NCBI GenBank assembly: GCA_963749895.1 | Contig: CAVVOG010000003.1 | Span: 434,001-498,000 of the forward strand | Origin: AC-51 sp963749895 | GTDB taxonomy: Bacteria; Actinomycetota; UBA4738; HRBIN12 | Length of the DNA: 64,000 nt | Direction of reading: 5' to 3' | In this document: piece by piece, positions 17,501 through 26,102 of the stretch | Layout: each line of letters begins with the position of its first letter | Position numbering within the stretch: the stretch's first letter is position 1 | Notes under the pieces: generated by a model | What the model was told of the DNA's origin: nothing | What the model saw: only the letters and a program-made list of their open reading frames with translations | Databases searched by the model: none | Translations under genes and position numbers: made by a program

Positions 17501-17536
17501 TCACGTTCGAGGACGGGTGCCGGCGGATCGCCGCCG

Positions 17537-17542
17537 TAGACT
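17537..17542 (+). promoter_or_regulatory. -10 element upstream of ppdK
   Basis: TAGACT would start transcription near 17549, giving a leader of about 36 nt that ends in a GGAGG ribosome site just before the ATG at 17585. Confidence 0.4.
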
Positions 17543-17584
17543 GAAGGCTCCGCGAACCGACCGCCGAACGAACACGCCGGAGGC

Positions 17585-20281
17585 ATGCCAGTGACCAAGT
17601 ACGTGTACGACTTCTCCGAGGGCAACAGGGACATGAAGGACCTCCTCGGGGGCAAGGGCGCCAACCTCGCCGAGATGACGAACATGGGGCTGCCGGTCCC
17701 ACCTGGCTTCACGATCACCACCGAGGCATGCCTGACCTACCTGGCCGAGGACGGTCACCCCGACGGCCTGATGGACGAGGTCGAGGACCACGTCGTCCGG
17801 CTCGAGGACGCGATGGGCAAGCGCCTCGGCGACCCCTCCGACCCCCTGCTGGTGTCGGTGCGCTCGGGAGCGAAGTTCTCGATGCCCGGGATGATGGACA
17901 CGGTCTTGAACCTGGGGCTCAACACCGAGTCCGTGAAGGGGCTCGCCGAGCAGACGGGCGGCGACGTCCGCTTCGCCCGCGACGCGTACCGGCGGTTCGT
18001 CCAGATGTTCGGCAAGATCGTGATGAACGTGCCGGCCGAGGCATTCGAGCACGCGCTCGACGAGGCGAAGGCGGCGAAGTTCGACGGCGCCCAGGACACC
18101 GATCTCGACGCGGACGACCTCGCGGCCCTGATCGAGCGCTTCCTCGCGATCTACGGCGAGCACACGGGCGCCGAGTTCCCGCAGGATCCGCGCGAACAGC
18201 TGCGGCTGTCGGTCGAGGCGGTCTTCAAGTCCTGGAACGGCAAGCGCGCCCGCGACTACCGTCGCCAGAACAAGATCAGCGACGATCTCGGCACCGCGGT
18301 GAACGTCGTCGCGATGGTCTTCGGCAACCGTGGGAACGACTCGGGCACGGGCGTCGCGTTCACGCGGGACCCATCCACCGGGGAGAACGTCCCGTACGGC
18401 GACTACCTCGAGAACGCGCAGGGCGAAGACGTCGTGGCGGGGATCCGCAACACGCTGCCGCTCGCGAAGCTCCAGGAACTGGACCCCGTCTCCTACGGTG
18501 AGCTGATCCAGGTGATGCACACGCTCGAGATGCACTACCGCGACATGTGCGACATCGAGTTCACGATCGAGAAGGGGCGTCTGTGGATCCTGCAGACGCG
18601 TGTCGGCAAGCGCACCGCCTTCGGCGAGTGGGTGATGGCCTACGAGATGCTCGAGTCCGGCATGATCGACGAGGACACCGCGCTGCTGCGGGTCGACGCG
18701 AACCGGCTCGAGGAGCTGTTCAAGCGGCGGGTTGCCACGGACGGCGAGGGCGCGATCGCCAAGGGGCTGAACGCGTCGCCGGGCGCCGCCACCGGCAAGG
18801 TCGTGTTCAGCGCCGACGAGGCCGAGGCGTGGGCCCAGCGCGGCGAGCGGGTGATCCTGGTCCGCCGCGAGACGACCCCGGACGACTACCACGGCATGAT
18901 CGCCGCCCAGGGCATCCTGACGTCGGCGGGCGGGACGAACTCCCACGCCGCCGTCGTCGCCCGTGGCGAGGGCATCCCGGCCGTCTGCGGTGCCGACGCG
19001 ATCCGGATCGACCTGGCCTCCAAGCGCTTCGAGGCGAACGGCACCCAGGTCACCGAGGGCGAGGTCATCACGATCGACGGGTTCACCGGCAACGTGTTCG
19101 TCGGTGAGCTGCCATTGGAGGAATCCGTCCTGGAGAAGGCCCGTCAGGGCGACGCCGAGGCACAGGCCCAACCGATCTGGGGGGCGTTCGCGCGCCTGAT
19201 GACCGTGGCCGACGCGCGTCGTCGCCTCAAGGTCCGGGCGAACGCCGACACCCCCGACCAGTCGACGAACGCGCGCGAGCGCGGTGCCGAGGGGATCGGG
19301 CTGTGCCGGACCGAGCACATGTTCCTGGGCCAGGAGCGCGTGGCGGCCGTCCAGCAGATGATCTTCGCCGAGACCGAGGCCGAGGAGCAGGCCGCGTACG
19401 AGGCGCTGCTCCCCCTGCAGCGTGGCGATTTCGAAGGGATCTTCCGGGCGATGGACGGCCTGCCGGTGACGGTGCGGCTGCTCGATCCGCCGCTGCACGA
19501 GTTCCTGCCCGACATGACGAGCCTCGCGGTCGAGGTGGCGCTCGGCAAGGAGCGCGGCGAGGACGTCGCCGAGCAGGAGCGGGTCCTGGCGAAGGTCCGT
19601 CAGCTGCACGAGGCCAACCCGATGTTGGGCCTGCGCGGCGTTCGGCTCGGCATCCTCAAGCCCGGCCTGTACGCGATGCAGGTCCGTGCGATCGTCGAGG
19701 CGGCCGCGACGGTGCGCAAGGCGGGTGGCGATCCCCGGGTGGAGATCATGATCCCGCTCGTGGCCACGGCGCCCGAGCTCAAGCAGACCCGCGATGAGCT
19801 CGAGCCGATCGCGATCGAGATCCTGGAGCGTGAGGGGGTGACGCTCGAGCACCTCGAGTGGGGCACGATGATCGAGCTCCCGCGTGCGGCGGTGACCGCC
19901 GGCGAGATCGCCGAGGTCGCCGACTTCTTCTCGTTCGGGACGAACGACCTGACCCAGACGGCGTTCGGGTTCAGCCGCGATGACATCGGGAAGTTCGTGG
20001 CCACCTACGAGGAGCGCAAGCTGGTCCCCGCGAACCCCTTCGTCACGGTCGACATCGCCGGCGTGGGTCGGTTGATGTCGATCGCGTGCGAGGAGGGCCG
20101 CGAGGCGAACGCGTCGATCCACCTGGGGATCTGCGGAGAGCACGGCGGCGACCCGGCCAGCGTGGCCTTCTGTCACCGGATCGGTCTGGACTACGTGAGC
20201 TGTTCACCGTTCCGGGTCGAGACGGCGCGGCTGGCCGCCGGGCAGGCCGCGGTCGGGGAGTACGCCTCGGCCACCGCGTAG
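17585..20281 (+). CDS. ppdK: Pyruvate, phosphate dikinase
   Basis: An 898-residue, full-length PPDK that interconverts pyruvate and phosphoenolpyruvate with ATP, phosphate, AMP and pyrophosphate. The N-terminal ATP-grasp domain has GGKGANLAEM; the swivelling phosphohistidine domain has GGTNSHAAVVARGEGIPAVCG in which the His is phosphorylated (GGTNSHAAV). The C-terminal PEP-binding barrel has SFGTNDLTQTAFGFSRDD and the catalytic Cys in GICGEHGGDP. No PPDK regulatory protein gene lies adjacent. It probably serves gluconeogenesis or PPi-linked glycolysis. Confidence 0.97.
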   Translation: MPVTKYVYDFSEGNRDMKDLLGGKGANLAEMTNMGLPVPPGFTITTEACLTYLAEDGHPDGLMDEVEDHVVRLEDAMGKRLGDPSDPLLVSVRSGAKFSMPGMMDTVLNLGLNTESVKGLAEQTGGDVRFARDAYRRFVQMFGKIVMNVPAEAFEHALDEAKAAKFDGAQDTDLDADDLAALIERFLAIYGEHTGAEFPQDPREQLRLSVEAVFKSWNGKRARDYRRQNKISDDLGTAVNVVAMVFGNRGNDSGTGVAFTRDPSTGENVPYGDYLENAQGEDVVAGIRNTLPLAKLQELDPVSYGELIQVMHTLEMHYRDMCDIEFTIEKGRLWILQTRVGKRTAFGEWVMAYEMLESGMIDEDTALLRVDANRLEELFKRRVATDGEGAIAKGLNASPGAATGKVVFSADEAEAWAQRGERVILVRRETTPDDYHGMIAAQGILTSAGGTNSHAAVVARGEGIPAVCGADAIRIDLASKRFEANGTQVTEGEVITIDGFTGNVFVGELPLEESVLEKARQGDAEAQAQPIWGAFARLMTVADARRRLKVRANADTPDQSTNARERGAEGIGLCRTEHMFLGQERVAAVQQMIFAETEAEEQAAYEALLPLQRGDFEGIFRAMDGLPVTVRLLDPPLHEFLPDMTSLAVEVALGKERGEDVAEQERVLAKVRQLHEANPMLGLRGVRLGILKPGLYAMQVRAIVEAAATVRKAGGDPRVEIMIPLVATAPELKQTRDELEPIAIEILEREGVTLEHLEWGTMIELPRAAVTAGEIAEVADFFSFGTNDLTQTAFGFSRDDIGKFVATYEERKLVPANPFVTVDIAGVGRLMSIACEEGREANASIHLGICGEHGGDPASVAFCHRIGLDYVSCSPFRVETARLAAGQAAVGEYASATA

Positions 20282-20285
20282 CGGC

Positions 20286-20846
20286 GTGGGACTGTTCACC
20301 ACCGCGCTGCTCGTCTACGCGCTCCTCGACGCCCGGGAGCGTCAGGCGATCTCGACCGAGCGGGTCGAGCTTCTCGCGAAGGCGGACCGGAGACAGGCGC
20401 TCGGTGCCTCCCGGTCGGCCTGGCTCCACGCGCACGGCGCGGAGGGCTCGTTCCCGTGCGGTGTCGTCCGCCCGTCACAGGAGGGGGCGGACGATGCGTC
20501 GCTCGAGATCGTGCGTGGGATGAACCTCGAGCTGCCCGTGACGGCGGCGATCCTGCCGGACGTGGTGGCGTTCCTCGCGGAACCGCCGGCAGGGTCGGGC
20601 GTGCAGGAGGTGATCGAGATCGGGCGGATCCCCCGTACCGCTCTCGGCGAGACCGACGTCGTCGACGAGGCCGGGGCCCACGTTCCCGAGCCGGTCCGCG
20701 AGGGCTTCGAGGACGCACAGCCGGTGTGGCTCGTGCTGAAGTGGACCGGTGACGGTGGTCCGGACGAGGAAACCTTCCTGTTCCGTAGTGCGTGGCTCGC
20801 CTGGGACGCCGCGCGACGGATCCGGGCGGCCTCATCCGCCGTGTGA
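20286..20846 (+). CDS. Hypothetical protein
   Basis: A 186-residue protein of unknown function beginning with a GTG four bases after ppdK. The first 12 residues are hydrophobic, but there is no clear signal peptide or transmembrane segment. WLVLKWTGDGG and WLAWDAARRIRAA give it a folded look. No catalytic motif was found, and the start has no Shine-Dalgarno sequence, so the exact N-terminus is uncertain. Confidence 0.5.
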   Translation: MGLFTTALLVYALLDARERQAISTERVELLAKADRRQALGASRSAWLHAHGAEGSFPCGVVRPSQEGADDASLEIVRGMNLELPVTAAILPDVVAFLAEPPAGSGVQEVIEIGRIPRTALGETDVVDEAGAHVPEPVREGFEDAQPVWLVLKWTGDGGPDEETFLFRSAWLAWDAARRIRAASSAV

Positions 20847-20929
20847 CCGCCGTCACGGACGGGCCGGATCCGCTCTCGTAGCGTCAACCCTCCTCCCACC
20901 TCCCCCCAGGGCTCTTCGGAGGTGGTGCG

Positions 20930-22288
20930 ATGGATCCGACGAGATCGCGGCCCGGGAACCGGCGTCGCGTGGCGGCGGTGGGACTCGCGGTCGGGGTACT
21001 GGTCGGCGCGGTCAGTGGCGCGGCGCTGTTCACCGGCGCTGCGCCGCCGTCGGGTGGTCCCGGACCGCTCGTGCTGCACGCGGCCCCGGCGGTCGTGGCC
21101 GCCCGGGTGCACGCCGAGCTGGCGGCGGCGACGTTCTGCGAGGCGCCGGAGGCGCCAAGCTGCCGTATCGAGGGGGTCACCGGGTTCGTCCGTCCGGCTG
21201 GGGTCAGCGGGTGGACGTCGCTCGAGGCGCCGTTCGCCGATGGTGCGTACCGCTTGACCGTCCCGCCCGAGCTGATCCCCGACGACGGGTTCTCGTACCG
21301 GTTCGAACTGAGGACCGCCGACGGGGCGGTCACCTCCTACCCGCCCGGCGACGAGGCCAGCGCGATCCGTGTCGTCACGACGGCCGGGCTCCCGGTGCGC
21401 CGTTTGCCGCCGTTCGACTGGCGGTCTCGACCCGCCGACGGGACGGTCGTGGCGATGCCCTACGGCGACGGCGACGGCGAGGTGGGCCGATGGACGGGCA
21501 GCGACGAGGAGGTCGTCGTGGGACCGTCGAGCTTCGACGTCACGCCCGAGGGGGCGGTGCTCGTCGCCGACTGGGTCCACGGGCGGATCCAGGAGTTCAC
21601 GCCGACGGGACGGTTCCAGCGGTCGGTGCCGTTGCCGGCCGACGAGCCGGTCGACCTCGCCGCCGATCCGGCCGGAGGGGTCGCGCTCACGACGCTGGGG
21701 TCGGGCGCGACGGCGTTCGAGCTCGATGCCCGCGGGCGGCTCGTCGGCAGGTATCCGGTGGGGTTCGGCGTCGCCTCCCGGGTCGCAGCCTCGCAGGGGG
21801 GCCCTCGGGTGCTGGTCGGCCCGGGCCAGTGGACGCCGGTTCGATCCGGTCCGGGTGCACCGCTCGACCCCCAGACGCAAGGACGGCTGCAGACGGCGTC
21901 GATCCCGCTCGCGGACGGCGGTCTAGCCGTGTCGGCCGACGTGACCGAGGAGGCGTTCGCGGTCGCGTGGACGCGGCCCGACGGCTCCCGGGTGGGGGCC
22001 ACGGTGCAGCTGCCCCCGCGCGTGTCCGGTGGGACGGACTACCTCGTGCGCCCGCTGGAGGACGGGGGTGCCGTCGTGGCCAAGGGTCTGTGGGACGAGA
22101 CGCACTTCGGTGTCGGGCTGCTCCGGTTCGACGCGGCCGGGCAGATCGTCTCCTTCGATCTGCTGCCGGAGCCGTCGGCCGAGCAGGCGGCCCGTTACTC
22201 GACGGTGCGCTTCCGTGCCCCCGGCGAGGTGCTCGTCGCGGTGGCCGACGACCGAGGCGTCCACATCGACCGATACGAGGTGAGGTGA
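20930..22288 (+). CDS. Membrane-anchored protein with beta-propeller-like repeats, function unknown
   Basis: A 452-residue protein with one N-terminal membrane segment (about 13-38) and a large extracytoplasmic part. From about residue 190, segments such as SSFDVTPEGAVLVADWVHGR and VDLAADPAGGVALTTLG recur in a way seen in NHL or beta-propeller repeats. Ahead of that, an Ig-like region (FSYRFELRTADGAV) may be present. The ATG at 20930 has GGAGGTG eight bases upstream. It overlaps the NlpC/P60-like gene, so the two are co-translated and may both act at the cell wall. Confidence 0.65.
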   Translation: MDPTRSRPGNRRRVAAVGLAVGVLVGAVSGAALFTGAAPPSGGPGPLVLHAAPAVVAARVHAELAAATFCEAPEAPSCRIEGVTGFVRPAGVSGWTSLEAPFADGAYRLTVPPELIPDDGFSYRFELRTADGAVTSYPPGDEASAIRVVTTAGLPVRRLPPFDWRSRPADGTVVAMPYGDGDGEVGRWTGSDEEVVVGPSSFDVTPEGAVLVADWVHGRIQEFTPTGRFQRSVPLPADEPVDLAADPAGGVALTTLGSGATAFELDARGRLVGRYPVGFGVASRVAASQGGPRVLVGPGQWTPVRSGPGAPLDPQTQGRLQTASIPLADGGLAVSADVTEEAFAVAWTRPDGSRVGATVQLPPRVSGGTDYLVRPLEDGGAVVAKGLWDETHFGVGLLRFDAAGQIVSFDLLPEPSAEQAARYSTVRFRAPGEVLVAVADDRGVHIDRYEVR

Positions 22289-22941
22289 TGACGATGCACG
22301 GACGCACGGTCTTGCTCACCTGCCTGGTGGTCGCGTTCACGGGGCTGTCGGTGCACCCGGCCATGGCGTCGTGGGAGAGCGACAACTGCTCCGGCGGCTC
22401 CCGGGCGATGACCTCGTGGAAGCGATCGCAGGCCTACGCCTACGCGCAGCCTGCCGTCCACGAGGGGTACTCGCTGAACGGAGGGTGCTACCGGCTCAAC
22501 GATCGGGATGACACCCCGCTGCTCCCGGCCGACGGCGGAGGCGAGGGCGCCGATTGCTCGGGGTTCGTCTTCAAGACGTGGGCGCTGAAGGCGGACGGAT
22601 CGCCGGGGTTCCGGTACTGGGATCACGAGAAGGACATCCACGGCCCGTACTCCACCTGGCAGTACGTCGCCCCGGGCAGCGACGATCCTTTCAAGCTGAT
22701 CTCGAAGACCTACGCCTCGACGCAGTGGATGGACGCGTTCGTCTGGCGCTTCTCGGACTACGGGCACATCGGCATGATCCAGGCCGAGGGCAGCGGCGGG
22801 TTCGACTACGTCGTGCACGCACGGAACAACACGGTCGGCACCGTGATCGACTGGATCGACTACCGCTCGGCGTCCTACACGAAGGGGCTCGCCCGCAAGG
22901 GGTGGAGCTCCGAATGCGACGTGAAGTGCCCGACCAAGTGA
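22288..22941 (+). CDS. Secreted NlpC/P60-like cysteine peptidase
   Basis: A 217-residue exported protein. The signal peptide runs to about residue 27 (cleavage after PAMA). The putative catalytic Cys is in GADCSGFVFKTW (near residue 88), and the His in YGHIGMI (near 161), the usual Cys-His spacing of NlpC/P60 cell-wall hydrolases. The domain is shorter and more divergent than standard P60 enzymes, so the peptidoglycan substrate is inferred. The start is the ATG overlapping the upstream stop; a second ATG two codons later is also possible. Confidence 0.7.
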   Translation: MTMHGRTVLLTCLVVAFTGLSVHPAMASWESDNCSGGSRAMTSWKRSQAYAYAQPAVHEGYSLNGGCYRLNDRDDTPLLPADGGGEGADCSGFVFKTWALKADGSPGFRYWDHEKDIHGPYSTWQYVAPGSDDPFKLISKTYASTQWMDAFVWRFSDYGHIGMIQAEGSGGFDYVVHARNNTVGTVIDWIDYRSASYTKGLARKGWSSECDVKCPTK

Positions 22942-22954
22942 CCCGGCGTAGCAT

Positions 22955-22981
22955 GGGTGGGCCCGCGCAGCGGGCCCGCCC
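22955..22981 (+). terminator. Strong 12-bp hairpin between the NlpC/P60 gene and the next start codon
   Basis: GGGTGGGCCCGC-GCA-GCGGGCCCGCCC forms a 12-bp stem (one G-T pair) with a 3-nt loop. There is no U-tract. It ends on the base before the ATG at 22982, so it may be a Rho-independent-like stop for upstream transcription and may also occlude translation of the next gene. A TAGCAT -10-like box lies at 22949-22954. Confidence 0.55.
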
Positions 22982-23386
22982 ATGACGCCACCGACCAGGA
23001 CGATCCTCGCGCTGACCCTGCTGGCAGTCTGGGCCGTCGCCTGCTCCTCCGACGCCTCCGAGCCGCTCGGGTCGCCCTCGTTGCCCGCAGCCGACGCACC
23101 CGTGGCGACGCTGACGCCTGGGCAGGCGATCTGGGTCGCCGTGGTGGCCGAGGGACCCGACGCCGATGCGGTCGCGCCTGACCTCGAAGCCGCGCAGGCC
23201 GCCGTGGGTGAGTACCTCGCGGAGCGGATCGTGATCACCGAGCCCGCGTGCTACGAAGGGCTCGAGGGGGTGGAAGGTCCGTCGATCGTGGCGGTGCAGG
23301 ACACCGCCGAGCACGGGGTCCACGCGATGTACCTCGAGGTGACCGACGATCCGCTGTTCTACGGGCCCGTGACCCTCGCGTGCTGA
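22982..23386 (+). CDS. Small lipoprotein, function unknown
   Basis: A 134-residue predicted lipoprotein: a hydrophobic signal and lipobox VWAVAC at about residue 21, then a Ser/Ala/Pro linker and a small alpha/beta domain with two cysteines (PACYEG and the C-terminal LAC). No family was recognised. The start codon directly follows a 12-bp hairpin and has no visible ribosome site, so expression control is unclear. Confidence 0.6.
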   Translation: MTPPTRTILALTLLAVWAVACSSDASEPLGSPSLPAADAPVATLTPGQAIWVAVVAEGPDADAVAPDLEAAQAAVGEYLAERIVITEPACYEGLEGVEGPSIVAVQDTAEHGVHAMYLEVTDDPLFYGPVTLAC

Positions 23387-23448
23387 TGGGCGCATGACGA
23401 ACCCGTGACGACCGCCGGGCGTGTGGCGGCGCCCCACGGTGACTGGGG

Positions 23449-23454
23449 TAGCCT
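23449..23454 (+). promoter_or_regulatory. -10 element of a leaderless ydcF-like promoter
   Basis: TAGCCT is followed by six bases and then the GTG at 23461, without a Shine-Dalgarno sequence. Confidence 0.5.
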
Positions 23455-23460
23455 GGCCCG

Positions 23461-24069
23461 GTGCGGCTGATCCGCAAGCATCCGCTCCTGTCCGTCGTCT
23501 CCCTGGTCCTGATGGCGGGACTCGCGCTGGTCCTCGTATCGGGGGTCGTGGTGTGGCGTTCGGCCCACCACGACGACGCCAGCCACACGGACCACGCCGA
23601 CGCGATCGTGGTCCTCGGCGCCGCCCAGTACGACGGTGAGCCTTCCCCCGTGTTCGCGGGCCGGCTCGACCACGCCGCCTTGCTCTGGGAGCAGGGCCGC
23701 GCCGATCTGGTGGTCACCGTGGGCGCCAAGCAGCCCGGGGACCGGACCACGGAGGCCGAGGCCGGTCGCGACTACCTGATCGGGCACGGGGTCCCCTCTG
23801 ATGCCGTCGTCGCGCTCCCGGTGGGCCATTCGACGTGGGAGAGCCTGGAGGCGGCCGCGGCGCACCTCCAGAGCGGCGATCGCAGCAGCGTGTTCCTGGT
23901 CTCGGATCCCTGGCACAACGCCCGGGTCAAAGCGATGGCGAGCGACCTCGGTTTGGAGGCGTACGCCTCGGCCACGTGGAGGTCGGGGGCAACGAGCGAG
24001 GAGACGCGCGGCCAGGGCTACGTCCGGGAGACCTTCGCGTACCTGCGATACCTGCTGTTCGGGGACTGA
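23461..24069 (+). CDS. YdcF/DUF218-family protein
   Basis: A 202-residue protein with an N-terminal membrane anchor (about 10-33) and a DUF218 domain. The family motifs are clear: DAIVVLGAAQYDGEPSPVF, GRLDHAALLW, EAEAGRDYL and HSTWESLEAAAAHL. SDPWHNARVKAMAS matches the end of the domain. YdcF relatives bind S-adenosylmethionine or act in envelope metabolism (SanA, ElyC), so the role is envelope-related but not defined. Starts at a leaderless GTG. Confidence 0.85.
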   Translation: MRLIRKHPLLSVVSLVLMAGLALVLVSGVVVWRSAHHDDASHTDHADAIVVLGAAQYDGEPSPVFAGRLDHAALLWEQGRADLVVTVGAKQPGDRTTEAEAGRDYLIGHGVPSDAVVALPVGHSTWESLEAAAAHLQSGDRSSVFLVSDPWHNARVKAMASDLGLEAYASATWRSGATSEETRGQGYVRETFAYLRYLLFGD

Positions 24070-24141
24070 TCCGCAGACGTCCGAGAACGGTGGCCCGTTC
24101 CGCTCAGGGAGCGGCTCCGACGTGCCGAAAACGGTCCCGAG

Positions 24142-25026
24142 ATGATCGAAGAGTTCATGACCCAGTTCGAGTACCAACTGCAGATCGCCCTGATGCTGCT
24201 GATCGTGGTGATGGCGGCGCTCACCTGGCGTGCCCACCGGCAGATCTCGAAGCTCGCGGGGACCTCGACGGAGATGCGGGAGTCGCTGCAGAAGCTCGAG
24301 CACATGACCGACGCCGTGTCGAAGATCGCCAAGACCTCCAACGCGATGCAGGAGTCGCTCGTTCGGCTGGAGAACACGACGGACGACATCGAGCGGCTCG
24401 CGGCCACGTCCACCGCGATGTCCGACACGCTGACGCGGCTCGAGACCGCCACCACCGAGATCACCCGGCGGACCGAGCAGACCGAGGAGACCCTGAAGTC
24501 GAACCTCGAGGAGTACCGGATGGCGCTCGGCAGCACGAACGCCTACCGGGAGTACCTGCAGCGCATGGGTCTGGCTCCGGCGGGTGACGTCGAGCCGATC
24601 CTCGAGGCGATCAGCGACGGTGCCGAGGCGGTCGGCTCCGACGGCCGAGTCCTGTACGCGAACCGCGCGTTCGCCGACCTCACGACGGTCGCGCCCGGAG
24701 CCACGTTGGACGAGGTCTCGCACCGGTGCCGCGTCCGGTCGTTCCAGGGCGACCCCCTCGAGCGCGACGAGCTGCCCGAGTCGCGCGTGCTGGCGGGCGA
24801 GACGATCCACGGAGCCCTCGTGCGGATGCGCCCGCCCGGGCGCGAGCGCGACGTGATCTTGTCCGTCAACGGCCAGCCGGCCCGCGACGCGACGGGCAAG
24901 GTCGTGGCCGCGGTGATGCTCTGCCGCGAGGTGTCCGAGGAGATCGCGATGGCGATCGAGGTTCGCCGGATGCAGAGCGAACGCGAGTGGGACGGGCCTG
25001 CGACCGGGCACGTCCAGGCGATCTGA
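24142..25026 (+). CDS. Membrane-anchored coiled-coil/PAS protein without output domain
   Basis: A 294-residue protein: one membrane segment (about 14-30), a long helical region built of three near-identical 24-residue repeats (about 35-107; for example KLAGTSTEM, KIAKTSNAM, RLAATSTAM), then a PAS domain (about 155-270: LEAISDGAEAVGSDGRVLYANRAF). No kinase, cyclase or regulator domain follows. It could sense a redox or small-molecule signal and pass it to a partner through the coiled coil. The ribosome site is weak; the ATG at 24157 is an alternative start. Confidence 0.7.
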   Translation: MIEEFMTQFEYQLQIALMLLIVVMAALTWRAHRQISKLAGTSTEMRESLQKLEHMTDAVSKIAKTSNAMQESLVRLENTTDDIERLAATSTAMSDTLTRLETATTEITRRTEQTEETLKSNLEEYRMALGSTNAYREYLQRMGLAPAGDVEPILEAISDGAEAVGSDGRVLYANRAFADLTTVAPGATLDEVSHRCRVRSFQGDPLERDELPESRVLAGETIHGALVRMRPPGRERDVILSVNGQPARDATGKVVAAVMLCREVSEEIAMAIEVRRMQSEREWDGPATGHVQAI

Positions 25027-25057
25027 CGACCCCGGCGGCCCTGTCGGCGCCCGCGGC

Positions 25058-25063
25058 TACCAT
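25058..25063 (+). promoter_or_regulatory. -10 element of a leaderless dgt promoter
   Basis: TACCAT lies six bases before the GTG at 25070, which has no Shine-Dalgarno sequence. Confidence 0.5.
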
Positions 25064-25069
25064 GGTCGC

Positions 25070-26083
25070 GTGCCGACCCCCCGCGAGCGCACCGAGCAGG
25101 TGGAACGCGACGTCCTGTCGCCGCATGCGGTGCTGTCCGCATCCAGCCGCGGTCGCGAACACCCTGAGCCCGAGGATCCGATCCGCACGTGCTTCCAGCG
25201 CGACCGCGACCGGATCGTCCACTCGAAGGCGTTCCGCCGACTGAAGCACAAGACCCAGGTGTTCCTGGCGCCCGAGGGTGATCACTACCGGGTCCGGCTG
25301 ACCCACACGCTCGACGTCAGCCAGATCGCCAGGACCGTCGCGCGGGCGCTCCGCCTGAACGAGGACCTCACCGAGGCGATCTCGCTCGGTCACGACCTCG
25401 GGCATACGCCGTTCGGGCACCTGGGGGAGCAGGCGCTGACCCCGTTCCTGGGGCGTCCGTTCCGCCATTCCGAGCAGTCGCTGCGTGTCGTCGACCATCT
25501 CGAGAACGACGGCGAGGGACTCAACCTGACCTGGGAGGTCCGTGACGGGATCGTCCATCACCCGTGGTCGATGCCCCCGCCCTCCACCCTCGAGGCGCAG
25601 ACCGTGCGGTACGCGGACCGCATCGCGTACGTGAACCACGACATCGACGACGCGATCCGCGCCGGCGTGCTGGCGCCCGAGGAGCTCCCGGCGGGCCCGC
25701 TCGACGTGCTCGGCCGCACGCACTCGGAGCGGATCAACACGCTCGTCACCGACCTGGTCTCCTCCAGCGACGGTCAGGAGGAGGTGCGTCTGTCGCCCGA
25801 GGCGTTCCGGGCGCTCGACGAGCTTCGCGACTTCATGTTCGCCGAGGTCTACCTGCGCGCGAGCGCGCGGGAGGACCACGACAAGGCGGTCAAGCTGATC
25901 CGGGACCTGTTCGGCTACTTCCTGGAGCACCCCGACGAGCTGCCGCCCGAGTACCATCGTGCCCCTGGGGAGCTCCCGGTCCGTGTCGCCGACCACATCG
26001 CCGGCATGACCGACCGGTACGCCCTCAGCACGTACCAGCGGCTCTTCCTTCCCCGGGGCTGGCTGTTGGACCCGGACCTGTAG
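25070..26083 (+). CDS. dgt: Deoxyguanosinetriphosphate triphosphohydrolase-like protein (HD domain)
   Basis: A 337-residue HD-domain dNTP triphosphohydrolase. The metal site is visible in RLTHTLDVSQIAR (first His) and SLGHDLGHTPFGHLGE (HD plus following His), and a further Asp falls near YADRIAYVNHDIDDAI. Length fits the short Dgt-like family upstream of dnaG in Actinobacteria. It ends 19 nt before dnaG, whose ribosome site GAGGGGGAG lies in that gap, so the two are probably one transcript. Confidence 0.92.
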   Translation: MPTPRERTEQVERDVLSPHAVLSASSRGREHPEPEDPIRTCFQRDRDRIVHSKAFRRLKHKTQVFLAPEGDHYRVRLTHTLDVSQIARTVARALRLNEDLTEAISLGHDLGHTPFGHLGEQALTPFLGRPFRHSEQSLRVVDHLENDGEGLNLTWEVRDGIVHHPWSMPPPSTLEAQTVRYADRIAYVNHDIDDAIRAGVLAPEELPAGPLDVLGRTHSERINTLVTDLVSSSDGQEEVRLSPEAFRALDELRDFMFAEVYLRASAREDHDKAVKLIRDLFGYFLEHPDELPPEYHRAPGELPVRVADHIAGMTDRYALSTYQRLFLPRGWLLDPDL

Positions 26084-26102
26084 GTCCGCGCGAGGGGGAG
26101 CC

